Origin: Reticulitermes lucifugus
Lineage: Eukaryota > Arthropoda > Insecta > Blattodea > Rhinotermitidae
Reading direction: 5' to 3'
Assembly: GCA_026260175.1 (NCBI GenBank)
Contig: JAKCWW010001219.1
Span: 12,915 to 76,168 of the forward strand
Length of the DNA stretch: 63,254 nt
The notes under the pieces were generated by a model, which was given only the letters and a program-made list of their open reading frames with translations, was not told the origin of the DNA and searched no databases. Numbering within the stretch: the stretch's first letter is position 1; each line of letters opens with the position of its first letter. Shown here piece after piece: positions 1-15,990 of the stretch. Both the position numbers and the translations under genes were made by a program.

Positions 1-50
1 CCCCCCACCCTTCATTATCTTGATGACGACATCCCGTTGCATTTCATAAG

Positions 51-352
51 TTACCAGTACAATGACAATACAGTCCAACACAACTACTTCATTATAAAAA
101 CAGCAAATCTTGTTTTTATAAAGGTGCTACAGGTTTCGGCTCGACCAGGTCATTATAAGGGTTATAAAGATATATAAAAGAATGTCAGGTGTGTATAATG
201 ATATAATTATAATTGTGTAAACTGAGCTTTTATCACTTTTATAAGCATGATGATTACCCGTTCGAGTCGAAACATGTAGCACTTTTCTAAAAACAAGATT
301 TGTTTTTATAATAAAATGGTCGTGTTGGGCTGTATTCTGACTGTATTGGTAC
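51..352. repeat. Foldback element with hammerhead-like boxes
   Basis: Arms at about 51-165 and 240-352 are near-complementary (cattataaaaacagcaaatc against its partner at about 290-315). The right arm on the plus strand carries ATGATGA, a hairpin, GAAACATGTA and GCAC in order, a decayed hammerhead-like core. Confidence 0.72.
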
Positions 353-1439
353 CCTCCCTTATCACTGCAAGTGGTCCGTGGTGCAGCAAAACGTGACGTA
401 ATAACACGACTCACCATATCAGATGCAACACGAACAGAAAGATACCAGGTACAACAAGATCATCGCTGCCGACGCTCCACCGCCGTCTGAAAACAACAAG
501 GCCTGGCATTGTGACAACCAATCACTGCTTCCGTCGCTTGTTTAATCCAGCCGTGCGAACATGGTCTCCTTTGCGGCATGTTCACTATTAACATCACGTA
601 TCACTTTCCTAAAAGGGTTTTCCATTTTAATCTCTCACACATAACACGACCGACTTTAGCGACAATATTTAGACAACAATTACTTCATAACAAATGAGTG
701 TTTTATCATTGCGTCAGATATAATGGCCAATTTCACAGTTACTTTTGCTAACAATGATACAAAAACATTACATAAACAGCTACTCTGAAGTCAGGTAATA
801 TGACAGTAGCCAAAATGTTTCGCTTAAATATGGAGATTAATAATCCCGTTCGATCTTTCGAAAACATATCAAACACCTTTATAAATATTTGTATAAAACG
901 CCAAAGAAGCCACACAGACGTCATTAACGTTTTTATCCCGAAAGTAAACACATGTTTTATCCTATTACAATAAATTATTTGCCAAACGCATCTCGTCCTG
1001 TTCTACTACATATGGAATGCACTAGACACTTCACATGTGATGTGTCTAAATTAGAATAAGACCTTCTCCTCTGCTGGCCCATGAGGCACTGACTAGCTCC
1101 CTGCATCATACCTACCCTCCCCTTTCGCCTATCTAACGTCGTAATCATTCAGCGGTGCCTGTCGTCTGCACATGCGCCCCGACGCCATAGGAATGATGTG
1201 GTAAACCGGCTGACACAAAGAAACCCATTTGTCGATCATTTTACAGTAAAGCTTGTTACTCAATTCAGTTTCGTTCCGCAATGCCTGTAACGTTTTGTGC
1301 AAACCGGACGTTTCTCGCAGTCAGTGGTTAACAAAATAAATACGTCCGAGTACATTTCTTGTTTAACACCAAAACAATGGCCTTGTCAGGAGTTCCAGAC
1401 ACAGCTTACGAGAGACAGATTTACAGTTCTGTGTAAAGT
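353..1439. other. No gene seen
   Basis: Mixed-composition sequence between a foldback and a SINE. Open frames are short and unlike known proteins. Confidence 0.6.
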
Positions 1440-1733
1440 AAAGGTGAAGTTATCCCTGTCCACGCCATGAAGGCATATAGAGGGAACTGTCGTGCAGCTC
1501 CACTAATTCTTAACCTCGCCACTAAATACGACTAAGTGGTCAACCACACGCCCAGGCCGCTTTACCACCAGTACATAACCGCGGTACCCATTTGAATAAC
1601 AGTCCGGGTGGGCCCCGGAGGTGGTCTGGACGTTTTGGAGAAGAGAGAAACCCCTTACCCCTACCGGAATTCGAACCCCACATCGTCCAGCCCCTAGCGT
1701 AGTCACTACAACGACTACCCTATCCCCGGCTCC
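1440..1733 (-). mobile_element. tRNA-derived SINE (family 1), copy A
   Basis: Minus strand begins GGAGCCGGGGATAGGGTAGT, has B box GGGTTCGAATTCC and ends in a TTCACCTTTAC tail. It shares the whole layout (head, GGTACC-rich middle, CACTAGATGG-like word) with copies near 5500, 30287, 43168 and 62480. A (ATT)n run abuts its head. Confidence 0.8.
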
Positions 1734-1755
1734 ATTATTATTATTATTATTATTG
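1734..1755. repeat. (ATT)n microsatellite
   Basis: Pure ATT run directly beside the head of a SINE. Confidence 0.95.
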
Positions 1756-2225
1756 ACTGCAATGTAATTCAGATGAGTAAAACAAAATTATAAGCACAGA
1801 TAAGACTTAACCCTTTAGTGGTTTCTCTATGCAGGCCTGCCACATGCTGTAACATTCAGAACTCTTCAGAATTTTCGAAGGTAACCAATTCTTCTGGGAT
1901 GTGACGCTGTGTGAGTGGTTCACAACGTTACAGGTGTGTCGGAAAAGTTTTAGGACAATTTCATCGCCCCCTCCCCTGACCTCGCTTCCCGGCGACTATT
2001 TTCTCTTCTCCAAAATCAAATTAGTCTTCAAGGGCAGGCATTTCCAGTCCACAATGGAAATTCAAGTTGCGGTTACCAGGCAACTGAACAGCATTCCGAA
2101 GCAGGCCTCGTAGAAGGGGTAAAAAAGTATATACACGTGCAAAAAAGTGCATAAATCTAGAAGGAATGTATGTTGAAGAATAATTATAATTTACAGGCGC
2201 GTTAGCAAAATTGCGAAAAGCGACT

Positions 2226-2310
2226 ATTAGCTTCGTCATGTCTGTCTGTCTGTCCGACCGCATAGAACAACTCTGCTCCCACCGAACGGATTTTCATTAA
2301 ATTTGATATT
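2226..2310. repeat. Dispersed repeat (TGTCTGTCTGTC..GGATTTTCATTAAATTTGAT)
   Basis: Related words recur in one or other orientation at 27226-27300, 27440-27505, 35020-35050 and 46485-46530 (tttcatgaaaat next to ttcagcag). An old interspersed family with no coding content. Confidence 0.5.
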
Positions 2311-2825
2311 TGAATATTTTTCGAAAATCTGTCGAAAAAATTCAAGGTTCATTAAAATCTCACAAGAATAACGGGTACTTTACATGAAGGCTTATCTGCA
2401 TTTATAATATCACGCTCAATTCTTCTTAGAATGAGAAATGTTTCAAACAAAAAGTTATGTCGAAAATCAAAACACACATTTTATGTTCTACGACTTTTTT
2501 CCGAAAATCGTATCATTTATGAGATAATGTGGAAAAATATTTTAGAGCCGGACAGGCCACAGATGACAATATAATACGGCGCATGCGCTTTGCATGCTGG
2601 ATAACTAAGGCTACAGACACATTCAGAATATGTAATACTATTGCTTTTCCACGGCAACAATGGTTACGCGAACGCGCCTGAATGTAACGTTTATACGTAC
2701 ATTGCCTGTCTTGTTAATATCTGAATTTTGTTCTCTTTTATTTTTGCAATTTTTGTCCTAAAACTTTTCAGACACATCTTGAATGAAGGATAGCAGTGCC
2801 TTCATCTTGAAGGGTCAAACAGTCC

Positions 2826-2852
2826 AATAATAATAATAATTATTATTATTTT
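2826..2852. repeat. (AAT)n/(ATT)n palindromic microsatellite
   Basis: AAT units switch to ATT units midway, making a self-complementary run. Confidence 0.9.
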
Positions 2853-2862
2853 AACTTCTTGA

Positions 2863-2907
2863 TCCCTGAAGATGAAGACCCCAATATCCTTCGAAACGTC
2901 GGTAATC
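2863..2907 (+). ncRNA. Hammerhead ribozyme-like motif
   Basis: CTGAAGA (2866-2872), one T, stem II GAAG/CTTC (2874-2877, 2889-2892), GAA (2893-2895), palindromic ACGT (2896-2899), cleavage-type C (2900) and GG pairing with CC before the first box. All three conserved boxes fit the consensus CUGANGA..GAAA..UH. The extra T after the first box is not classical, so activity is uncertain. Confidence 0.45.
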
Positions 2908-3477
2908 ACGCAACTAACGACAGAGTGTCACATCCAAAAGACTGGAATCTTCAGCAACACATCTGTGAGACCTTCAAAGCTCGCATATTTTCGAAGTTTC
3001 GTAACCAGTAGCACAAATACCTACTTCCCGTCAACACAAAACCAGCGGAGCTGATAAAGCAGTTGCCTATCTTACCGAGGTAGGCATACACCTATTGAAC
3101 GTCAATATCACCAGGAACCAGAAATTTCAACTCCAAACTGCACCTTCGAAGTGCCTAATTCAGTGCAGTAACAAACTGAGGACGTCACAGCTGACGACAC
3201 ACAGCATCGCCTTGCAACCTGCATGAACGGTCCCACTGATAATAATGGTGAAGTATGGCCCATTAGCCATTAGAAAGCATATTTTAGCAGCAATACAAAA
3301 GCGGCGGGCACATGGTTACGCCCTACTGGCCTAATAGGTCATGTGTTCTAGCTAATTAGGTACAGAATTTTGCTAAAAATCACAGACGAGCCGCGTGCTG
3401 GACGCCCCTGTTCTAAAGAACAAAATACATCATGGGTACCAAAAACGCAAAGAAGCGGTGGCGATGGATGACTGTGG

Positions 3478-3550
3478 ACAACCTCTGTTCCTTGCAGGAT
3501 TCGAACCGGCCACCTCCTGAGGCCACGCCGTTGGTTAGCGTGCTCTATGA
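3478..3550 (-). mobile_element. tRNA-like SINE head (unclassified)
   Basis: Minus strand reads AGCACGCTAACCAACGGCGT, then a GC-rich hairpin and B box GGTTCGAATCC. No 7-bp acceptor stem closes it, so it looks like a SINE head or tRNA pseudogene. Confidence 0.45.
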
Positions 3551-3559
3551 GAGGATAAT

Positions 3560-4880
3560 ATTAAAATAAATAGGTTTTGGTAGTATGCTCGGGCCACGAT
3601 CAGGCCCGGTGGTGGTGGGCTGTGGTGTTAATGGTTTCATTAGTGAAGTGCGCGTAAACCGGTGCACCTGTGTTGACATAGGCAACCTGTTCTTTGCAAA
3701 AACAGCTGTGCGCCCTCAGTTACGTCAGACCGATTAGAATGCGATAACAGCTTGCTCGGTGCTATCATACGTTACGTTACGTACACCCATTATCTGCGAA
3801 TACAGAATGTAACCCCTTGATAGCGCCCGTTCTGCAAGTACGAGTATGTCTCTTGGGAGCAGAAGTGGGTGGTAATATTCTGTTGAGAGCACAAAATGGG
3901 GGAAATTTATATTATGTTGGCAGCACCCGCTGGCTAGGAATAACATTTACTTGGAAGAATTCTGTGAGTGGGGTTTATATTTTGTTGAAATATAACAACA
4001 GCGATGGTCAGCAGCACATTTACATTGTTTGGACTTTGCTAGATGTGAGGGACAGGGACAGCACTACGGAAGGATCACACTGCTGCCCACACAATGAGAC
4101 TGGAAGACAATAGCCTCTGAACTGAATAATAGGAATGATTTCCCAAAAATTTTTTTCTTATTGCTTCATAATGAATCACATTTATATTCCCTGATATTTA
4201 TATTTTTAACAATTTATTAAGACTCTATTGCAGAATTTGTGCCTATGTCTACATTTATTTCTGGACAATTTTCACTATTACCTCCTCATGAATTTGCATT
4301 ACCTAATTTGTGTGTTCAATAGGCATGTGTAAGCACTGATATGAGGCCAATTCAAACACCACTGGTGACAATGCACATGACCTTACACGAACCAAAACAC
4401 ATTAGGTCAAGAGTAATTGTCAGATATTCAATAAAACATAGCTGGTATTAATAACCGTATTTCTAAAGAGACGCAGAGTATGATAAACCACAATGATATT
4501 AGCTCTGCAATTTGGTGTAAATGTAGACTCATCCTAATGGACAAGGCAAAGGCTGTTCAACCAACAGAAAATCATATAATGTACTCCATTCCTTGATAAA
4601 TGGAAATTAAGCATGGCCACACAGGTTCAGCTACAGCCATAGTGACTTGTAATATACGTAGCACGTCCAAAAAGTAAGATCCGGTTGGGTGCAAAAAGCA
4701 TTTAAAGAATTTTTAAAAAATAACTCTACTGAAACATGTTGGTACCTACATGAAACTACTACTCCATATATCGCCATGTACATTAAGGGACTCATCATAT
4801 CATGGGACTTGCTTTTGTATGCCTTCATCAAAAAGGGCTGCCACCAAGACTTGCAGCCAGTCCTGCTCCTCAGACTCTGG
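3560..4880. other. No gene seen
   Basis: AT-rich after 4130. The word acgtccaaaaagtaagatcc near 4666 faintly resembles a mariner terminus, but no partner was found. Confidence 0.5.
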
Positions 4881-4888
4881 TTGGGAGG

Positions 4889-4924
4889 AAGAAGAAGAAG
4901 AAGAGGAAGAAGAAGAAGAAGAAA

Positions 4925-4967
<43 letters not shown>

Positions 4968-4989
4968 CAACAACAACAACAACAACAAA
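4889..4989. repeat. Compound microsatellite (GAA)n-(CA)n-(AAC)n
   Basis: Three adjoining simple repeats in about 100 bases. Open frames across it are low-complexity and not genes. Confidence 0.95.
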
Positions 4990-5499
4990 TTTTTGTAACT
5001 CAGCAGTTGTGAATCGCCTGTTTTCCCACACTTTTTGCATTCACATTTTCTTTCAAATCATCCGTGAATGAAGACGGCACCTACTTCATTCCTCAAGACG
5101 TACATTTGTCCTGCCTTGTTAGAACAACCAACACCATTTCCTCACATTCCCTTCGTTCATTGCACCTTCATCATACACTTCGACAATGAACGCCTGTGAA
5201 CGTCCGCCAGACAAACATTTTTAGCATTTAAAAATCGTATTATTGACCGCACTTCACAGGTAGTGGGATTTTCGTGTTCTTCTTTAACAACTATAGCGAA
5301 CAGGGAAAACAATTATGACACTGTACTATGCAATACATGTGCTCCCGAGCACATACAGAAGATGACTGACCTTCACAGCAAGTGCGCAATCAGTTCCTAC
5401 TTTCTGGACATGTCTTGTGCTACAAAAGTGATAAAAGTGAAAGATAAAGGTCAACTTGTCCATGCGCATAATTAAGAATGACACCATCAGGACATATCA

Positions 5500-5751
5500 T
5501 GAAACGCTGGCACAGATCCACACATTAACCTCAGCATTCGATGGACGTGAGTGGTCACCTTCACATTCAAGCTGCCTTATAACTGGGGAAAATAGCTCCC
5601 AGCATCCATCAGATAGGAGGCTTGGCATATCCTGAGACTGCTTCAGAGACTGCAAGAAAAAAAATCTCTGCCCCTGCCAAGAATTGAACGCCAATATCCC
5701 AGTCATTCAGCTTGCTGCTTAGTCACTATACTGACAGAGCAAACCCAGCTC
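5500..5751 (-). mobile_element. tRNA-derived SINE (family 1), copy B, diverged
   Basis: Same layout as the copy at 1440 but with a more decayed head (GAGCTGGGTTTGCTCTGTCA) and B box GCGTTCAATTC. Confidence 0.7.
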
Positions 5752-5789
5752 ATACACATAATGGTAGAAGTAAAAAATAACTGGAAGGC

Positions 5790-5790
<1 letters not shown>

Positions 5791-5829
<39 letters not shown>
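5791..5829. repeat. (AAT)n microsatellite
   Basis: About 13 AAT units. Confidence 0.95.
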
Positions 5830-5830
<1 letters not shown>

Positions 5831-5960
5831 CCAAAGGTCTGGGACAACAAATGATTCTTTATACCATGAAACTGCCAACTGTCAGAAATTAAATCTGATA
5901 CAATATTTGGTAAGCGTTGTGTATTCCATGCATTTGTAATTCAGTGTTTATTAATCATCA

Positions 5961-6125
5961 AAAAATACACTTATCAGGTAAATATAGATACGTATTATTT
6001 TATACAATACATTCTCCAACATGTTTCAGTTAGCCCTCATGATGGTCCAGTTAGAAGAAAAGCACGTTGAAGAATGTATGATATAAACTAATAGATATCT
6101 ACATTTACTTGATAAGTGTATTTTG
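5961..6125. repeat. Foldback element
   Basis: Arms at about 5961-6036 and 6049-6125 (aaatacacttatcaggtaaa against its inverted partner ending 6125). Contains catgatgg and gtttcag words like the other foldbacks, but the ribozyme boxes are decayed. Confidence 0.72.
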
Positions 6126-6328
6126 TTGGTGGTTAACATTTTGGTAGGCGTTTCTACTCCCCTCTTCAGGTCACTGGTTGGGGTGGACTCCTATGTCAAA
6201 GCATTCATATGAGGTTTTGTAAAAATCGATCAACATATTCAAAAGGTGAAAGAGGAGACAACACAGATGACATTGTAATATTATATGCAAATTTCAGGTA
6301 TCTTACAAAAATGGTTATTATAATATTA

Positions 6329-6334
6329 TTTATT
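6329..6334 (-). terminator. Candidate poly(A) signal of Gmer
   Basis: AATAAA on the minus strand about 245 bases past the Gmer stop codon. It is the first canonical hexamer noticed downstream; use is not proven. Confidence 0.35.
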
Positions 6335-6403
6335 TAACAACCACATACATGATAACTGCAAACTCCACAATAACAACAAGATTGTTGGCTAGTCATTTAA
6401 AGC

Positions 6404-6560
6404 CTGTGGTGTCTTGAGATGTAACACCATCTTGTCTGGTAGACAGAAACCAATGTTTCAGAGGCACCTGCTGCCTCCACCCTCTGGATGCTGGCAACCA
6501 TCTACAAGACCACACGGCATTACATCCCAGAAAACCCAAGTTCTGATACTGAGATGTCAA
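6404..6560. repeat. Foldback repeat family F1, just 3' of Gmer
   Basis: Inverted copies of the family word TTCTGGGATGT..GTCTGGTAGA at both ends. The inner GTTTCAGAGG..CTGCCTCCACC is the decayed hammerhead-like arm. Overlaps or closely follows the Gmer 3'UTR. Confidence 0.65.
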
Positions 6561-6576
6561 ATCTTACAGAGGTTAC

Positions 6577-11206
<4,630 letters not shown>

Positions 11207-11231
11207 ACCTGAATGCTCAGTTCATCAGTAA
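11207..11231 (-). other. Gmer 5'UTR segment with 3' splice site
   Basis: Just upstream of the Gmer start codon the minus strand reads TATTTTCACAG, a good acceptor, so the first coding exon probably begins at 11231 with about 25 nt of 5'UTR. That implies a separate upstream non-coding exon. A candidate donor, CAAG|GTAAGG, lies at 13213, but nothing ties the two together beyond orientation. Confidence 0.45.
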
Positions 11232-12079
11232 CTGTGAAAATAATGTTCAATACTCCCTTAAACCTTTATGCTGCTGAGCTTCAAGTACATGCAACGTGAA
11301 TAACTGAACACAAATGAAGATATGTATTAGCATGATGATCGAATACGGCTTCCGTTACATATGCATGTTTCAGTCTTTTGAGGTGTGGGCAATTACGAAT
11401 TGCAGATGCTTTGATATTTAATTCCAACATAATATTCCATAATACATGTAGCATAACACTGAGAAACATACTGTATGGAAATGTGACAGTTAAGGCAAAT
11501 ATACAAGAATAATATCTAGTAGCACTTGTAGCACTTATGAGAGAAATATTGTAGTAAAAATAAACAAACACAACAGTACACAGGGAGAAGGAAATGGGAA
11601 AGAAACCATGTAACATTAAAATGGAAAAAACAACCACTGAACAAGACTAATAACAGTATGTCTATAATTACAAGAGCATACTCAGAATCCTTATTTTATC
11701 CTACAAATATTGTCACTTCCTGTGAGGTTCCTTGTCATACTAATGTAGCCCACTCAGCCACATGCCTACACTCACAACAGAATAGCAGCAGAAGTGACAA
11801 ACCATATTTGTCATATACATTAATGACCCTGTATGAGAAAGTATACAAAATAATAATGTGATAATAATTTAAGTGAAAACAACAAGCAGTAACACATATA
11901 TTTGAACACAGGCATCAGGGTGGACTTGCTGAATTGTGGACATTGCTCATAGATGATGTGGAACTTCACGAATAACACACAGCAACATACTGCAAAAAAC
12001 ATGGACAGAACTTGAATACTGCCTGGGTATATGCACAGCAACCAATGGCACCCACATTAAGCTCCTTTAAACAGACATG

Positions 12080-12500
12080 GTAAACTTTTATTAGTGGATC
12101 ATGTAAGAAAAGAGCTGAAGACCTATGTAAACTGAGCAGGCATCAACTACGATTGGTAGTTGCATTCCTCAAAGGCCATGCTCCTGTGAGGAAGTACTTG
12201 AATATTATAGGCCTCATTGATGGAGATCCTACCAGCAGATTTTGAAGGTCAGAGACTGAAACTGTGCACCATATTTTTTGCTGCGAGGTATTGGCTCATC
12301 AACGTTATAAGTTATTTGGGAAGCTGTTTGCTGAACCAAAAGATACAAGCATGGCTTCATTAAAAGACCTGTGTCTCTTAGAGGCACAGGATTAATTAAC
12401 TTGTGCTGAATGAAATACTTAGGGCTGCACAATAAGCCTAAGGCTGCAGTGCATCCGGAGCTTTTGCCGATGGGCCCTTTGGAAGAAGAAGAAGAAGCTA
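12080..12500 (+). mobile_element. R1-like LINE RNase H-domain fragment
   Basis: Plus strand, with frame changes: KKRAEDLCKLSRHQLRLVV, FLKGHAPVRKYLNIIGLIDG, ETETVHHIFCCEVLAHQRY. This is the end of the RNase H/zinc-knuckle region of R1-type LINEs (GH..L..HL, then a Cys/His stretch). It is a decayed fragment without RT. It sits upstream of Gmer and ends near a (GAA)n run. Confidence 0.7.
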
Positions 12501-13212
12501 CTTTAAAATGTGCTGAGTTACCGAACACTACTATATACAGAAGTTGCCAGTATGCTGAAACAACTCTGAGACACATGGTATACAATTATGATGAACTTAT
12601 GAAAAACTCAGTACATGGGCAACAGTCATCTTCTCTGCTTATTCCCTACCATTTCTACATTCTCTTCATGTATTTAAAAAAAAAAACACGAGTTAACATG
12701 CCAGTGTAATCACAACACATACACCTGCCTTCAAATATACGTTCCTGTTTTTGTATTGATATATAATGTCAACCACATTGTACCTGGGTTGCCAAGGCAC
12801 ACAGATACAAATTCAGGTCATGGTAACCAACATGCATTAAAAAACCCGAAATGTGTTCCACCAGGTTAGGCATAAGCCTTCACTTCCGTGACCGAACCTC
12901 GAATCACGGTTGCCAACAGACATACAGGTTAGGCTTTGTTGTTTTATTCTAGTGACAGAAACTCTAGTTCAGACTGTCAACACACATAAAAGAATCATAA
13001 TGCAGGCAGCGGGCTTGTCACTACCATCGTGATATTATTTCTGTCAATATCCATTACATTACAAGCGTAAACAGCGAAGCACGAACGATGGTGTATATCA
13101 CATTTAGAATACAACGTTCACCTACAAACACTTTTCGTTGCAGAAATAAGTATTTAGAATTTTTGGTAAACGAATAATTTATGCGTTTGCCATAACGATC
13201 GCACTTCCTTAC

Positions 13213-13480
13213 CTTGTATATATAAGCGACTGCAAGTCGTCTCCCACAGTACCTTTTATCCGTCACACGTGTTATGAGAACGAACTAGCGCAGGATTTGC
13301 GGCCGTGGAATAAAGGTATAACCTTAACCTACGTCCACCGTGTGATAGTAGCAACCGGCATCCACGTAGCATGATTCCGAGATTATTCCGTTGGGTGGTG
13401 ACGTAAACAGATAAAACACAAGTATATAACCGGGCTACAAGGAGATTACCTTTCAATACTGCTACCACTGCACAAAAATC
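13213..13480 (-). promoter_or_regulatory. Possible 5' non-coding exon/promoter region of Gmer
   Basis: A consensus splice donor (ACAAG|GTAAGG, minus strand) follows a TATATATA-containing stretch. The block up to about 13650 is richer in GC and CpG than its surroundings, as at many insect 5' ends. This is an inference from composition and one donor site; cDNA would be needed to link it to Gmer. Confidence 0.25.
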
Positions 13481-13800
13481 GCCCCGCGCTGCTCCAGTAC
13501 ACCTGTATTACTTAATTGACGCTCCACAGATCAGACAACAGTACGTCACACCAACTTCACCAACTAGTGCCTGGAACTGAGAGTTCCATTCCTCCGATTC
13601 CGGCGCCAAAGTCGGTTCAACAGTGTCCACCCGAATACGCGATGATGGCACGAGTCCTGCATTAATGAACACAAGCAGCCCTTATATTTTGCCATGGCCG
13701 TTCGTTGTTTCGCGTATCATTGTAGTGAGATACGCGGATGCATGTGGAAGAAACAGTAACCGTTCTTAGAGCCACTGTAAACTAAAAGCAAATATCTTGA

Positions 13801-13905
13801 GATCTGCGCTCTTCTGGGATATTACGCGGAGTGGTGTGGTAATTGTTTACAGACGTTTCGGAACAACGTATCGGTCCCATCTTCACGGGTCAAGAGTCCG
13901 GGTAG
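13801..13905 (-). repeat. Half foldback, family F1, with hammerhead-like core
   Basis: Minus strand: GACCC, GUGAAGA (C3 changed to G), U, GGGA/UUCC, GAA, ACGU, C. Only one arm is present. Confidence 0.6.
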
Positions 13906-15299
13906 GAAAGAAAGAAAGCCAGCATCAGCAAAGCATGAAGCTGCAATGCCAACAACGCTTATGTACCCGATGACTGCTTCACAACTGTGATCTGGCAACT
14001 ATGATCAACAAATCATTTACAAACCAAGCACATTATTTAAGGCAGATGATGACATATATGTGAATGACATACACTTAAATCCCAATGTAGCACACCACTC
14101 ACATGAGCCACCATGGCCGTACAAATTACCATTAAGCATTGCATCCAAGTCTGATATATACAAACAATTAAGACACACTGATGTTGGGTTGTAGGTCCAT
14201 TGTCTGTGATGGCAAACAATCAAAGAATGTGGCACCCTACCCCAACTCATCTGGTCAACAAAATGAGCAAATCATGTTCAGATTGACTATAGTTCAGTCT
14301 AAGTTCTGAACGCGTCCCTCAATCTTCACTGTCGTCCATTTTCAGCACTCAGTTGACCAGTTGCATGAAGCTGTTTGACTGTGTGGAGGTAAAGCTCAAG
14401 CATTCAGCAACACATTAGTGTAGGTGGACATTAGGAAATAACTTTTACCGATTGGACCCAAGTGTCCTTTTATATTGCTTCCATCTTCAGGGAAAATCTA
14501 CCTTACTATTAATATGCATCTATGAGATTACATGGCATTTTACAGAATGCATTGTTTTCATAACTAAGGTCATGTGGATGTCAAATCTCAAACAAATACA
14601 TCATCATAGGTTGCATAAAAGTAACATCTCACATTTAAATAACCAGCATACATACAGAAAAGTAGAACACGTAAAAAGAATTGGACTGTGGTTTGAACGG
14701 ACACATGAAAGTTAAACCTGTTATCCATAACACAAGTGCAATGAAATCACCATTTCATTTGAAACTGTAGTAGAAACAAGAAGTGGATGGGTACATAGAT
14801 GACCGAAGGATTTGTACATCTCTGTACACAAAATACGACTTAATATGCAATTGGATGGTCCTGAAGTTAGTTAGGGAACACATAGAATCACTGGAACATA
14901 TGAAATTCAACAAAGTTATCACACAATGACATTAGTAGAGAAAATAGTATCATTAGATCGCAGAAGCAACTCATAACACAAATACAATTACACGCTAGTG
15001 AATGCTTCGATAATGTGCAGTGTGGAATGATTTGCAGGGAAGACGTGAAGAAACTTGGGGGGGAAAAACTGCTATAGTATCATTTCATCCACCATGAAGT
15101 TCATGCCCAGGGTTTAATGCAGGCTTGTGATGAGAAGTCAGCAACTAATCACCTGAGCTTTGGCACAGTGAAATAGTTCACATAATTCAAACTACTTTTG
15201 TTGTACAATTTTGTTTTCCTATCCATAATCTATAAATACAGGAAGACCACTGATAGGAAATAGGAAGCTGTAAAACTAATGAAACAATGTGAACACAGG
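13906..15299. other. No gene seen
   Basis: AT-rich intergenic sequence. No recognised protein words; the last 200 bases may be an extension of the LINE fragment. Confidence 0.5.
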
Positions 15300-15990
15300 T
15301 ACAACAACAACAAAAACATCAACAAATATTACGGAATCAACAAGTGCAAATTAACAGAACCACCCCTAACAATAAACCGGACATTATAATCCAAGATAAT
15401 GAAAAAGGAACATGTATACTAATAGATGTTCCAATTTCAGATGACAGAAATGTCATCAAAAAAGTAGCTGAGAAGATCCTAAAATATAAAGACTTTAAAA
15501 TAGAAATACAGTTCATGTGGAATATAAAGTCAAAAGTGATACCAGTATTAATAGGGGCAACTGGAACCATTTCAAAATCATTCAGAATATATCTGAGTAA
15601 CTGGAAAGCACAAAATCAAGGAACTATAAAGAAACAGCCACGTTGGGCACTGCACACATACTTTGGAAAGTTTTTTTTTTTCCCCCTATGGCTCAACAGC
15701 CCCTAGGGGGCCTAGGCCTCCTCATTTTTTGAGGTTTCACAATCACACACTTTAGACCCACCACACTCGGTAGGATTCCTCTGGACGAGTGACCAGCCCA
15801 ACGCAGAGACCTCTACCTGACAACACACAACACTCACAAGAGACAGACATCCATGCCCCCGGTGGGATTCGAACCCACAATCCCAGCAAGCGAGCTTAGA
15901 CCGCGCTGTCACTGGGATCGGCACTTTGGAAAGTACTAATGTAAAATTACAAAACATTTAACATGGGAAATAACATAACATAACATGTAT
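15300..15990 (+). mobile_element. LINE 3' fragment with restriction-like endonuclease-type C-terminus, split by a SINE
   Basis: Reads NNKPDIIIQDNEKGTCILID, VPISDDRNVIKKVAEKILKY, IEIQFMWNIKSKVIPVLIGA, TGTISKSFRIYLSN. The PD..D pattern followed by a K-rich helix and PV.IGA.G resembles the C-terminal endonuclease of R2/R4/Dong-type LINEs (family placement is inference). The 3' end (LHTYFGK..) is interrupted at 15672 by a SINE and resumes at 15935. Only this end of the element is present. Confidence 0.65.
15672..15922 (-). mobile_element. tRNA-derived SINE (family 2) nested in a LINE
   Basis: Minus strand starts GCCGATCCCAGTGACAGCGC and has B box GGTTCGAATCC, then an unrelated body and an A-rich tail (T-run at 15672-15681 on the plus strand). 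It is flanked by an exact 12-bp target-site duplication, actttggaaagt, at 15660-15671 and 15923-15934. Same family as the copy at 48914-49176. Confidence 0.88.

Noticed and set aside
3478..3550. Possible tRNA gene on the minus strand
   Set aside because: A good B box but no closing acceptor stem and no clear anticodon arm; treated as a SINE head.
4660..4790. Mariner-like terminal repeat (acgtccaaaaagtaagatcc)
   Set aside because: No inverted partner or TA duplication found nearby.
4631..5071. Several overlapping open frames
   Set aside because: All run through the compound microsatellite and give poly-amino-acid tracts.
15712..15957. Minus-strand open frame of 81 residues
   Set aside because: Lies within the SINE and reads through its tRNA-like head.
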